Part shown: in pieces, positions 21,880 through 29,731 of the stretch
How the letters are laid out: every line of letters begins with the position of its first letter
Position numbering within the stretch: position 1 is the stretch's first letter
NCBI GenBank assembly: GCA_958431155.1
Contig: OY288106.1
Location: forward strand, 1,261,888 to 1,325,887
DNA length: 64,000 nucleotides
Direction: 5' to 3'
Source: an uncultured candidatus Porisulfidus sp.
Lineage (GTDB): Bacteria > Pseudomonadota > Gammaproteobacteria > Poriferisulfidales > Poriferisulfidaceae
The notes under the pieces: generated by a model
Seen by the model: the letters and a program-made list of their open reading frames with translations, nothing else
The model's database searches: none
Told to the model about the DNA's origin: nothing
Position numbers and translations under genes: made by a program

Positions 21880-22048
21880 ATTCCGAACAGATGCATATCG
21901 TGTTGTCTATGTCACTAATATTGTTGAAAGGCTGTGGGTGATCCACGCATTTCAAAAGAAATCTAAAATAGGGTCGCGAACCCTGAAGGTGGAAATCGAC
22001 CTCATCCGAGAACGACTGAAGCAATTGAAAAGGGAATTTCCGCAATAA
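21878..22048 (+). pseudogene. 5'-truncated RelE/HigB-type (Gp49-like) toxin remnant
   Basis: The frame beginning across the glmU stop reads RFRTDAYRVVYVTNI, ERLWVIHAFQKKSK, then a Lys/Arg-rich helix ending LKREFPQ and a TAA. This is the C-terminal half of the phage-type Gp49/HigB toxin family, in which a YRVxYVxxxxxxxYVLHxFQKK core is followed by a helix. About 50 N-terminal residues that family members normally have are missing, there is no suitable start codon or ribosome site, and the sequence upstream is glmU. I read it as a toxin gene decapitated when it was joined to glmU. The matching antitoxin follows 15 bp later. Confidence 0.7.
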
Positions 22049-22063
22049 TGAGGGAATGAGATT

Positions 22064-22408
22064 ATGGAGGCGAGTATGGGCGAAGGCAAACTAGAGGTAA
22101 CCCATGGGAGCGGAAATATTTTCCGCGACTTTGGTGACCCTTACGCGGATCTGAAACAGGCCAAGGCTATTCTTGCAGCCCAAATCATTTCAGTGTTGGA
22201 CGAACGTAGCCTTTCAGTTCGCAAGGCCGCAAACATGACTAGTTTTGCTGCTGCAGACTTTTCCCGTGTCCGCAATGCAGATCTAGGGCGTTTCACTTTG
22301 GACAGGTTGATGAAGATGCTCGCAGCCTTGGATCGCCAAGTCAGAGTCACCGTTCACATTGGCACAGGGTCAGCCGAGGAAACGGCCATGCCCAACCCTG
22401 CCCAGTGA
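22064..22408 (+). CDS. XRE/HigA-type antitoxin, helix-turn-helix
   Basis: A 114-residue (or 110 from the second start) DNA-binding protein of the antitoxin type that pairs with Gp49-like toxins. It has GNIFRDFGDPYADLKQAKAI, a helix-turn-helix built around RSLSVRKAANMTSFAAADFSRVR, and the segment LGRFTLDRLMKMLAALDRQV. Two in-frame ATGs compete: 22064, and 22076 which has GGAGG spaced 4-5 bp before it. In intact systems the toxin is upstream and the antitoxin represses the operon; here the toxin is truncated, so the antitoxin is an orphan that might still neutralise related toxins (inference). Confidence 0.8.
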   Translation: MEASMGEGKLEVTHGSGNIFRDFGDPYADLKQAKAILAAQIISVLDERSLSVRKAANMTSFAAADFSRVRNADLGRFTLDRLMKMLAALDRQVRVTVHIGTGSAEETAMPNPAQ

Positions 22409-22447
22409 CTGGACCTTTAAAGTAGGGTTGTTGGACCCCCAAGACTG

Positions 22448-24283
22448 ATGTGCGGAATCGTTGGCGCGGCAGCCCGCCAGGACGTGACCCCCGCGTTGCT
22501 GGAAGGCCTGAAAAGGCTGGAGTACCGGGGCTATGACTCCGCCGGAATTGCGGTCATCAACTCCGATGGACTGCAACGTCTGCGCTGTAACGGGAAAGTC
22601 GCCGAACTGGTACAGGAAACCGAATCAACCAGCCTGAGCGGACGGATCGGAATCGCGCATACCCGCTGGGCCACCCATGGCGCCCCTTCCGACCGCAATG
22701 CGCATCCTCATGTGGCAGGCACGGACGGACGCATTGCCGTGGTACACAACGGGATCATCGAAAATCATGCGGCACTGAGAAAGCAGCAGCAGGAGCGGGG
22801 AGTCACACACGACTCGGACACCGATTCCGAAATCCTGGCCTGCCAGATCGCAGGGCATCTGGATGCGCAACGCAATCTGCTCGATGCGGTTCGGACGGCC
22901 GTGGATGAAGTCGAAGGAAGCTTCGCATTCGGCGCAATCGATCGCGAAGACCCGGAACGGATCATCGGGGCACGGCGAGGCAGTCCCCTGGTGGTGGGGC
23001 ACGGCGACAACGGGCACTACCTGGCCTCCGATCCGCTGGCGTTGGCGGAGGTTTCATCCCGGTACTGCCTACTGCAGAACGGCGACATCGTGGTGATCAG
23101 CGAAGAGGAGGCAGTGGTCTGGAACGGAGGCGAGACGGTAATCCGGGAATGGAGGGAATTCCAGGATGCGGAGGTGCAGAGCGGGCTCGGCGATTACGAG
23201 CATCACATGCAGAAGGAAATCTTCGAGCAGCCGGACGCCGTGGCGCAAACGCTGGAGGGAAGGATCGAGACCGGGCGGGTCGACGACGGGATTCTCGGCC
23301 CAGGCGCCGACGCCATTCTCGATGCGACGCGCGCCGTGCAAATCGCCGCCTGCGGAACCAGCTACCACGCCGGGCTGGTGGCGCGCCACTGGCTTGAACG
23401 GCATGCGGGAATTCATTGTCGGGTCGAGGTTGCCAGCGAGTTTCGCTACCGCCAACATGCCCAAGACCGCGGCACCCTGTTCATTGCCATCTCCCAGTCC
23501 GGGGAGACGGCGGACACCCTGGCGGCCCTGGAAATGGCGAACCAGGATCCAAACTACCATGCGACTTTGGCGATCTGCAATGTCGCACACAGCTCCATGG
23601 TCCAGGAATCCGATCTGACCCTGCTGACCCATGCCGGACCTGAGATCGGGGTTGCCTCCACCAAGGCGTTCGTCACGCAACTGACGGCATTGATGCTAGT
23701 CGTCATCCTGTTGGGTCGGCGGCGTGCGCTGGGGCCTGAAATGGAATCGGACCTGGTCGCGCAACTGGCCAACCTGCCGACCCGGATCGGCCGGGTGCTG
23801 GAACTGGACGCGGAGATTGCGACATTGTCAAAACAGTTCGCGAATCGCCACCATGCACTGTTCCTGGGGCGGGGCTCGCATTACCCGATTGCGATGGAAG
23901 GCGCGCTGAAACTGAAGGAGATTTCGTATATCCATGCCGAAGCCTATGCCGCCGGTGAACTCAAGCACGGCCCGCTGGCGCTGGTAGACGCGGATATGCC
24001 CGTCGTAGCGGTCGCACCGAACAACCGCCTGCTTGAGAAGCTCAAGAGCAACCTGGAGGAAGTGCGCGCGCGGGGCGGGCGCTTGTACGTCTTCGCGGAC
24101 CGGCACTCAGCGTTCCAAAGCGACGATCTGATGACCGTGTTCGAACTGGACGCCCCGGAAAATGCGGTGGCGCCGGTACTGTTCACGATCCCACTGCAAC
24201 TGCTGGCGTACCACTGTGCCAAAATCAAAGGGACGGATATCGATCAACCCCGCAATCTCGCGAAATCGGTCACAGTTGAATAA
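22448..24283 (+). CDS. glmS: glutamine-fructose-6-phosphate aminotransferase (isomerizing)
   Basis: First step of amino-sugar synthesis: makes glucosamine-6-phosphate from fructose-6-phosphate and glutamine. The 611-residue protein begins MCGIVGAA, with the N-terminal nucleophile Cys2 exposed after Met removal, and has a glutaminase domain (residues 1-about 240) followed by two SIS sugar-isomerase domains (CGTSYHAG, SQSGETADTL, GRGSHYPIAMEGALKLKE) and the terminal signature KSVTVE. Length matches E. coli GlmS (609). No glmS ribozyme was seen; only 39 bp separate it from the antitoxin gene. Confidence 0.97.
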   Translation: MCGIVGAAARQDVTPALLEGLKRLEYRGYDSAGIAVINSDGLQRLRCNGKVAELVQETESTSLSGRIGIAHTRWATHGAPSDRNAHPHVAGTDGRIAVVHNGIIENHAALRKQQQERGVTHDSDTDSEILACQIAGHLDAQRNLLDAVRTAVDEVEGSFAFGAIDREDPERIIGARRGSPLVVGHGDNGHYLASDPLALAEVSSRYCLLQNGDIVVISEEEAVVWNGGETVIREWREFQDAEVQSGLGDYEHHMQKEIFEQPDAVAQTLEGRIETGRVDDGILGPGADAILDATRAVQIAACGTSYHAGLVARHWLERHAGIHCRVEVASEFRYRQHAQDRGTLFIAISQSGETADTLAALEMANQDPNYHATLAICNVAHSSMVQESDLTLLTHAGPEIGVASTKAFVTQLTALMLVVILLGRRRALGPEMESDLVAQLANLPTRIGRVLELDAEIATLSKQFANRHHALFLGRGSHYPIAMEGALKLKEISYIHAEAYAAGELKHGPLALVDADMPVVAVAPNNRLLEKLKSNLEEVRARGGRLYVFADRHSAFQSDDLMTVFELDAPENAVAPVLFTIPLQLLAYHCAKIKGTDIDQPRNLAKSVTVE

Positions 24284-24294
24284 TCGGTAAGGCA

Positions 24295-24744
24295 ATGCTG
24301 GACACCAAAATCCCTCCACCGATCGTCGCCGTATTTATTGGTGCCTGTATCTATTTTTCACGAGACTGGCTGCCGTCATTTACCTCCGACTATCTCTTCT
24401 ATGCGGGACTAGGCTGTGAACTTTTGGCTGTCGTGATCAACCTCACGGCTATTTTTTCCTTCATCAAGAACAAAACCACGATCAATCCGGTAAAACCTCA
24501 CACCGCGACCTCGCTGGTGACGACCGGGGTGTTTGCATTTTCCCGGAATCCCATGTATTTAGGGCTGCTGTTATTTCTTTTCGGTTTTGCGCTGCAAGTC
24601 AATGTCGTCGGAGGAATACCGCTGCTACTTCTTTTCGTCCTCTACATAAACGTGTTTCAAATCCTCCCTGAGGAGCGTGCCATGTTGGAGGTTTTTGGGG
24701 ATGGATACCGGGAATACATGAAAAAAGTCAGACGGTGGATATAG
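24295..24744 (+). CDS. isoprenylcysteine-carboxylmethyltransferase-like membrane protein
   Basis: A 149-residue membrane protein with four hydrophobic spans and the C-terminal motif of the ICMT/phospholipid methyltransferase superfamily: LVTTGVFAFSRNPMYLG, followed by EERAMLEVFGDGYREYMKKV. These residues form the SAM-binding site in characterised relatives. The substrate in bacteria of this subgroup is unknown. It starts 11 bp after glmS and is probably transcribed with it, though no functional link is known. Confidence 0.8.
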   Translation: MLDTKIPPPIVAVFIGACIYFSRDWLPSFTSDYLFYAGLGCELLAVVINLTAIFSFIKNKTTINPVKPHTATSLVTTGVFAFSRNPMYLGLLLFLFGFALQVNVVGGIPLLLLFVLYINVFQILPEERAMLEVFGDGYREYMKKVRRWI

Positions 24745-24798
24745 CGTAACGCGATTACCCCTTTTGCATACGGTTATACCAGACTCAGTGATAGTATT

Positions 24799-24945
24799 TC
24801 AATGTAAAGCTTCTAGGTGTCGCAACTCGCATGATTCTGCTGAACCGAAGGGCAAGGAACAGAACCATAGGCAAACATTGCTAGGCATAGTTTCTACCTT
24901 TTTGGCACCACACGCCGGACAAGTCAGTTCTGATTGAAGAATCAT
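24799..24945 (-). pseudogene. small zinc-ribbon protein remnant (GDCCVFCSYGS-type)
   Basis: A 48-residue frame starts MILQSELTCPACGAKKVETM and continues PSNVCLWFCSLPFGSAESC. The first half closely resembles a small proteobacterial zinc-ribbon family that begins LQSxLTCPxCGxxxxETMPxxxC and ends with a GDCCVFCSYGSVPCPP motif. Here the middle, with the second CxxC and GDCC, appears to be deleted so that the first Cys cluster joins a degenerate FCS...GS...C tail. It lies in the 230-bp spacer after the methyltransferase gene, otherwise empty. It could be an intact diverged gene; the internal loss makes decay more likely. Confidence 0.5.
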
Positions 24946-24975
24946 CGTATAGGATTGAAATACATCATTGGCCCT

Positions 24976-25659
24976 TTAGGGCGGCGGCACGTATTCCCAG
25001 CTTTCGGACTGTTCTGCCGCGGCAGATCTTTCCTCATCGGTCATGTCTTCTTCTATGCCCCGGATCAAATCGCCGATCTCCTTCCGTGTGATCACACACT
25101 GCGCATGACTGGTTTCGCGGTAAAGCGTTCGGGAGTCCGTGTCGCACGCTTCGATGGTCCTGAATTCCGAAAGCTTCCGCACGTTGTCGGCAAGCAGCCA
25201 GGCATGGGCAATGTGATGCCGGACACCGGTACCTTGCCAGTAGTGGCGAGCAAGAAAAAAGCGGGCCGCCAAAGCATCATCCCACTGCCGGAAAAATCCG
25301 CGCCGATCGGACAATCCGACCAGGATTTCAAGGCCCATGCCATCCCGTTCGGCAAACTGGGCCGCCGCCTTCCGGTACCAGTCGACCGCCGCCGCATCAT
25401 CCTGCACCACGCCTTCGCCTAGTTCGTGGAACATTCCCATCCGCAACTGCGCCCACGGGAATCCCTTTTCCGCGGCCTCCCGGGCAATCGCCAGTGCCAA
25501 CTCCATCTCGCCCTCGCGCCACAGGATGTCGACCTCCGCTTCGCCGGGATTGGCCTCCAGCGCCCGTGCGGGTGTTTCCATGACTCCGGCGGTGCAGCCC
25601 GCTGCCAATGACGCCCAAAGCGCCAAGAGGATTGTGCGAGATCCTAGAGAAACGGGCAT
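24976..25659 (-). CDS. Sel1-repeat lipoprotein
   Basis: A 227-residue lipoprotein with a type II signal peptide and lipobox LAAGC (Cys22), so it should be processed by LspA. The mature part holds Sel1/TPR-like helical repeats, e.g. GEMELALAIAREAAEKGFPWAQLRMG, GEGVVQDDAAAVDWYRKAA and FFLARHYWQGTG. Such repeats mediate protein-protein contacts; the partner is unknown. The C-terminus is acidic. It lies 39 bp downstream of dksA on the same strand and may be cotranscribed. Confidence 0.8.
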   Translation of the reverse strand: MPVSLGSRTILLALWASLAAGCTAGVMETPARALEANPGEAEVDILWREGEMELALAIAREAAEKGFPWAQLRMGMFHELGEGVVQDDAAAVDWYRKAAAQFAERDGMGLEILVGLSDRRGFFRQWDDALAARFFLARHYWQGTGVRHHIAHAWLLADNVRKLSEFRTIEACDTDSRTLYRETSHAQCVITRKEIGDLIRGIEEDMTDEERSAAAEQSESWEYVPPP

Positions 25660-25698
25660 GAATTTGCGGGCAGGAAATGCCCGGGGTCAAACGGAGGA

Positions 25699-26103
25699 TT
25701 AGCTTCGGTAAGCCTGTTCGATGGCTTCTTGCCGATTCTTTTCTTCCGCACTGAACGCGGCGGTGGGTCGGAGCAACAGGCGTTCGATCCCGATTGGCGC
25801 GCCAGTCGCCTCGCAATAGCCATAGGAACCGTCTTCGATCCGGCGAAGTGCCTCTTCGATCTTCGGCAATAGTTTCGAATCCCGGTTGAGCGCACGCACC
25901 TTCAGGTTGATGTCTTCCTCGACCGAGGCGCGGTCCAGTTCATCGCACTCCCGGTGTTCCTCGGACAGTTCCGCCTTGGCGCGCCCCAGCCGGACGCCCA
26001 GTTCCTTGTGCAGGTCCAACAGGCGCTGCCGGAAGAATTCCAGCTGCTCGCTGTTCATGTAGTCCTTGCGCGGTGCGCGGAGCAGTTGCTTTTCGGTCAG
26101 CAT
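25699..26103 (-). CDS. dksA: DksA/TraR-family RNA polymerase-binding factor lacking most zinc ligands
   Basis: Binds in the secondary channel of RNA polymerase and, with ppGpp, adjusts transcription of rRNA and amino acid genes. The 134-residue protein starting at ATG 26103 has the coiled coil with the tip motif DELDRA (DxxDxA) intact. The usual four-cysteine zinc finger is reduced to one Cys: YGYCEATGAPIGIERLL then PTAAFSAEEK, where E. coli has CxxC and CxxC. Single-Cys or zinc-free DksA proteins are known from alphaproteobacteria and as DksA2 in Pseudomonas. The open frame extends to a TTG at 26136, judged less likely than the ATG with GGAAG upstream. Confidence 0.88.
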   Translation of the reverse strand: MLTEKQLLRAPRKDYMNSEQLEFFRQRLLDLHKELGVRLGRAKAELSEEHRECDELDRASVEEDINLKVRALNRDSKLLPKIEEALRRIEDGSYGYCEATGAPIGIERLLLRPTAAFSAEEKNRQEAIEQAYRS

Positions 26104-26209
26104 TTTCACGGCTCTTCCTGTGCTTTTGGAACTCAATAGTTTTACAGCGGGCGCCTATTCTACTTTCTTGCCGCGATCCGCGCAAAATGCCTTCTGGCGG
26201 AGAGGCCTC

Positions 26210-26782
26210 TCAGGCCACCGCCTCCGTTCCCTGGGGCCGCAGCAACGCGGCTTCCACTTCCGTGCGTACTTCGGACCCCTTGAGTGTCTCGATCAGGGTC
26301 AATGCGAAATCCAGTGCCGTACCCGGCCCGCGCGAAGTGATAACCGGGCCATCAACCTCCACCGGTGCACCGGTGAACGCCACCTCCCCGTAATCTGCCG
26401 CATCAATACAGCCCGGGTAGCAAGTTGCCCGGCGTCCATCCAGCAGGCGGCTGTTCGCCAAGACTTTCGGGGCCGCACAGATTGCCGCCACGGCGCGGTC
26501 CTGATTCACTTGGCTTCGAAGCAGTTCGTGGATGCGGGGATCCGCATCCAGGTAATCGGCCCCAGGCAGGCCGCCGGGGAGCACCACCATGTCGAAAGAT
26601 CCGCCCATAGCCTCGTCCAACGTAGTATCCGGGACGAGTTTCGTCCCGCGCGAAGCGGTCACTGGGCCGTCACTCAAGCCAGCGGTGACAACTTCGATGT
26701 CCGCACGGCGGAGAAGGTCAATCAGGGTGACGGCTTCGAGTTCCTCGCAACCGTCCGCGAGAGGAATCAGAACCCGGCTCAT
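26210..26782 (-). CDS. DJ-1/PfpI family protein, YajL-like
   Basis: A 190-residue single-domain protein of the DJ-1/ThiJ/PfpI family. It has the nucleophile-elbow cysteine Cys102 in AAICAAPKVL, the conserved acidic residue near position 14-15 (GCEELEAVT) and ITSRGPGTALDFAL, all typical of the YajL/DJ-1 subgroup (chaperone and proposed deglycase activities; the physiological reaction is debated). Its ATG overlaps the end of the ctpA gene by 4 bp. Confidence 0.9.
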   Translation of the reverse strand: MSRVLIPLADGCEELEAVTLIDLLRRADIEVVTAGLSDGPVTASRGTKLVPDTTLDEAMGGSFDMVVLPGGLPGADYLDADPRIHELLRSQVNQDRAVAAICAAPKVLANSRLLDGRRATCYPGCIDAADYGEVAFTGAPVEVDGPVITSRGPGTALDFALTLIETLKGSEVRTEVEAALLRPQGTEAVA

Positions 26783-28029
26783 TCGGACCGGGCCTCCTGG
26801 TTGTTTTGGCTCAACTTGCCATACTTGAGCAGTTCGAGCGCAGCCTGCACCTGATTGTCCTCAAAAATCGCATCCTGGACCGATTTGTCGGCAGCCTCCG
26901 AATCCTCTTTCTCCGGCGCAACGAATTCCACCTCGTAATCCGGCTCAATCCCTTTCTCGTGAATCGAATGTCCGGAGGGCGTGTAATAGCGTGCGGTAGT
27001 CAGCTTGAGCGCGGCATTCTGGTTGTTCAGCGGCACTAAAGTCTGCACCGAACCTTTGCCGAAAGAGCGTGTGCCCAGCAATTTTGCCCGCCCGTTATCC
27101 CGCAGGGCACCCGCCACAATCTCGGAGGCGGAGGCGGAACCCCCGTTGATCAGTACGACCACCGGCACGCCGCCAGTCTGGTCGCCGCCGCTGGCATGTT
27201 CTTCGACATTCGATTTCTGGGTACGCCCCCGAGTGGAGACGATCATTCGATTGTAAGGCAAAAAGGTGTCTGAAATCTCGACCGAAGCAGTGAACAACCC
27301 CCCCGGATTGTTGCGGAGATCCAGAACGATTCCCTGAAGTTCTTCGTCCGACTCATCCTGCAACTTCTCAAGGTGGTCCATAAAATCGGTGCTGGTGCGC
27401 GTCTGGAAGTTGCTGATGCGCAGGTAGGCGTAGCCGGGCTCCAGGAGCTGTCCCCGCACGCTTTGCACCTTGATGATGGCCCGCGTGATGGAGATCTCGA
27501 AAGGCTCCGCGACATCCTTGCGGGAAACGGTCAGGGCAATGGAGGTTCCGGGCTTGCCGCGCATGATCTGCACGGCATCATGCAGCGAGAGGTCGTGCAC
27601 CGGCTCTCCATCCAACTCCAGAATCAGGTCTCCGCTGAGGACCCCCGCCCGCTTGGCCGGAGTGTCGTCGATCGGCGAAACAACCTTGATCGCGCTGTCG
27701 TCCCCATCCTTGCTAACCACGATGCCAAGCCCGCCGAACTCTCCCGACGTCGTGACTTCCCAGTCGTCCAGTTCTTCCCGATCCAGGTAAGTCGTGTAGG
27801 GGTCCAGCTTGGAAGCCATTCCGCGCATGGCGTTGCGCATCAGGGTGCTGTCGTCAACTTCGTCGACGTACTGGCGTTTGATCAGGGCGAAAGCCTCGGA
27901 AAAGTTGCGCAGTTCCTGCAGCGAGACGGATGCCTGGCCGTCCGTCTTCGCGATAACCGCATGGCCCAGTGCGCCCGCAGCCAGCAACAGGACCGGAATC
28001 AGCAGTTGAAGAACGGGAGTTTTGCGCAC
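26779..28029 (-). CDS. S41 family C-terminal processing peptidase
   Basis: Periplasmic serine protease of the Prc/CtpA family that cleaves proteins at exposed C-termini, often in control of peptidoglycan hydrolases. The 416-residue protein has an N-terminal signal or anchor helix (LLIPVLLLAAGALGHAVIA), a PDZ domain (about 95-180), and the catalytic pair Ser300 (NGGSASASE) and Lys325 (FGKGSVQT), spaced 25 residues apart as in Prc. The C-terminus is acidic. It heads the leftward group ctpA-yajL; E. coli-like Prc is larger, so this is the shorter CtpA form. Confidence 0.93.
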   Translation of the reverse strand: MRKTPVLQLLIPVLLLAAGALGHAVIAKTDGQASVSLQELRNFSEAFALIKRQYVDEVDDSTLMRNAMRGMASKLDPYTTYLDREELDDWEVTTSGEFGGLGIVVSKDGDDSAIKVVSPIDDTPAKRAGVLSGDLILELDGEPVHDLSLHDAVQIMRGKPGTSIALTVSRKDVAEPFEISITRAIIKVQSVRGQLLEPGYAYLRISNFQTRTSTDFMDHLEKLQDESDEELQGIVLDLRNNPGGLFTASVEISDTFLPYNRMIVSTRGRTQKSNVEEHASGGDQTGGVPVVVLINGGSASASEIVAGALRDNGRAKLLGTRSFGKGSVQTLVPLNNQNAALKLTTARYYTPSGHSIHEKGIEPDYEVEFVAPEKEDSEAADKSVQDAIFEDNQVQAALELLKYGKLSQNNQEARSE

Positions 28030-28146
28030 AATACCTGAAAAAGCGGCAGAAAAACTATTTTAGAGTAATACTGGCAAGCGTCAAACAATCGCCCTGTCCC
28101 ACACCTCCGGAAGCAGGGCGAATTGCAGTATTTGCGCAGTTTCTAA

Positions 28147-28155
28147 TGCTAGAAT
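28147..28155 (+). promoter_or_regulatory. extended -10 promoter of the arsR-type gene
   Basis: TGCTAGAAT, the same extended -10 nonamer seen before atpI. It ends only 9 bp before the ATG at 28165, so transcription from it would start within about 3-6 bases of the start codon. With no Shine-Dalgarno visible, the mRNA may be leaderless. Confidence 0.5.
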
Positions 28156-28164
28156 GAGTCGGCC

Positions 28165-28491
28165 ATGGCCGCTCAGATGCCTGCCCCCGAACCCCCGCAT
28201 GCGCTTGACGACGATATCGAGCGCGCCTGCCATGCGGTCAAGGGGCTTTCGCACCCGATTCGCCTCAAGGTCCTATGCGTGCTGGGTGGTCGCGAAATGC
28301 CGGTCAACGACCTAGCGGCCGCCTGCGAGACCTCGCAAAGCAATATTTCGCAACATCTGAGCATCCTCCGGCAATGCGGCATCCTGGCCACCCGCAAGGA
28401 AGCCAACTTCGTGCACTACCGAATCAACGACCCGCGCATGATTCAGTTGATGAACCTGATGCGTGACATGTTCTGCTCACAACCACACTGA
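28165..28491 (+). CDS. ArsR-family winged-helix transcriptional regulator
   Basis: A 108-residue repressor-type DNA-binding protein. It has the family core HAVKGLSHPIRLKVLCVLGG, the recognition helix region AACETSQSNISQHLSILRQC, and the wing ILATRKEANFVHYRIN. The metal-sensing ELCVCDL motif of ArsR/SmtB is replaced by EMPVNDLAAAC, so it is probably not an arsenic sensor; a redox or sulfur-compound role is possible because a rhodanese and glutaredoxin follow directly (inference). Confidence 0.9.
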   Translation: MAAQMPAPEPPHALDDDIERACHAVKGLSHPIRLKVLCVLGGREMPVNDLAAACETSQSNISQHLSILRQCGILATRKEANFVHYRINDPRMIQLMNLMRDMFCSQPH

Positions 28492-28502
28492 ACACCCCCC
28501 CG

Positions 28503-28928
28503 ATGCAAGAATATCTGGACTTCGCGATGCGTCATCCGTTCCTGATGGGGGCGGTATCGGCACTGGTGGCCATGATCCTGTTCACCGAAGTGCGCCGACT
28601 GACACGTCAATACAAGGAAGTCTCGGCCGCACAGGCGGTGCAGTTGATGAACCGGGAATCGGCCTGGGTGCTGGATGTGCGGGAGGATAAGGAAGTTCAA
28701 GACGGCATGATTCCGAATGCCCGGCGGATTGCGCTCAGCGAATTGCCTGGGCGCATGGAAGAACTGCAGGGACAGAAGGGACCGGTGATCACCTATTGCC
28801 GGACTGGAATTCAGGCACACCGCGCCTGCCGGATCCTGGCGCGCGAGGGGGTGGCCCCTGTATACAACCTCAAAGGCGGGATCAGCGCCTGGCAGGAAGC
28901 CGGAATGCCCCTAGAGACCAACCAATGA
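28503..28928 (+). CDS. membrane-anchored rhodanese-like protein
   Basis: A 141-residue protein with an N-terminal membrane helix (FLMGAVSALVAMILF) and one rhodanese domain whose active-site Cys is in ITYCRTGIQAHRA. Rhodaneses carry persulfide sulfur. The placement before grxC, secB and gpsA is the usual one for the YibN-type protein in gammaproteobacteria. The stop overlaps the grxC start as ATGA. Confidence 0.9.
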   Translation: MQEYLDFAMRHPFLMGAVSALVAMILFTEVRRLTRQYKEVSAAQAVQLMNRESAWVLDVREDKEVQDGMIPNARRIALSELPGRMEELQGQKGPVITYCRTGIQAHRACRILAREGVAPVYNLKGGISAWQEAGMPLETNQ

Positions 28929-29197
28929 ATAAACCCGAAGTGGTGGTCTATACCGGCGCCGCCTGCCCGTACTGCGAACGCGCAAAAATGTTACTGGAGC
29001 GCAAGCGGGTGTCCTATAAGGAAATCCGCGTGGATCGGGATCCCGAGGAGTTCGCCACCATGCTGGAGCGCGGCGGTGGGCGCAAGTCGGTGCCGCAAAT
29101 CTTCATCGGGGACCACCATGTCGGCGGCTTCGACGACATGTCCGCACTTGACCTGGAGGGTAAACTGGATCCCCTGCTGGCGGGAAAGCCCTTGTGA
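28925..29197 (+). CDS. grxC: glutaredoxin 3
   Basis: Glutathione-dependent thiol reductase. The 90-residue protein starting at ATG 28925 has the dithiol active site CPYC (14-17), the cis-Pro segment SVPQIFIGDHHVGGFDD and the standard length. The open frame extends upstream inside the rhodanese gene, but the ATGA overlap and homology fix the start. It overlaps secB by 4 bp (GTGA). Confidence 0.95.
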   Translation: MNKPEVVVYTGAACPYCERAKMLLERKRVSYKEIRVDRDPEEFATMLERGGGRKSVPQIFIGDHHVGGFDDMSALDLEGKLDPLLAGKPL

Positions 29198-29721
29198 CGA
29201 AAAAAACCGCCGACCCTTCCGCCAAAAGCACGGCCCGGGCACGCCGCATGCAGTTCGTAGAACACAACGGGAATGCGACTTTCGCGGTCGAGCATATCTC
29301 TCTGCGTCATGCGGAATTCAAGACGGAACAGGAACCGGACAACCCTGTCGAAGGGCAGTTCGAAACCAAGGCCCGGATCAGTAACGAGACGGTATCGCTG
29401 GAAAATGACCGTCATTCAGTTTCGCTGATCGTCAGCGTCACCCGACTGGAGGACGAAGCGGAGGTATTCAGTTGCGAGGTCTGCTATACCGGCGTGTTTC
29501 TTATCCAAGGCCTGTCCGAAGAGAAGAGCCACGAATTGTTGATGACGCGGTGCCTGGACATGCTTTATCCTTATATCAGTTCGACCGTCGCGCAACTGGC
29601 AAGCCAAGCAGGCTTCCAAGGCCTGCAACTCGTGCCCATAAGTTTCGGGGCACTGTATCGAAGCGAACAGCGCGAAAAGCAGCAGTGGGAAAACATACAA
29701 GATAAGGTGGTTCGCCACTGA
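29194..29721 (+). CDS. secB: protein-export chaperone SecB
   Basis: Tetrameric cytoplasmic chaperone that keeps preproteins unfolded and hands them to SecA. The 175-residue protein contains FAVEHISLRHAEFK, LEDEAEVFSCEVCYTGVFLI and the C-terminal signature CLDMLYPYISSTV with LQLVPISFGALY. The start is GTG overlapping the grxC stop. The N-terminal basic tail (TKKTADPSAKSTARARR) is longer than in E. coli. A SecB dependence fits the large outer-membrane proteins encoded at 49-64 kb. Confidence 0.92.
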   Translation: MTKKTADPSAKSTARARRMQFVEHNGNATFAVEHISLRHAEFKTEQEPDNPVEGQFETKARISNETVSLENDRHSVSLIVSVTRLEDEAEVFSCEVCYTGVFLIQGLSEEKSHELLMTRCLDMLYPYISSTVAQLASQAGFQGLQLVPISFGALYRSEQREKQQWENIQDKVVRH

Positions 29722-29731
29722 CATCGACAGT

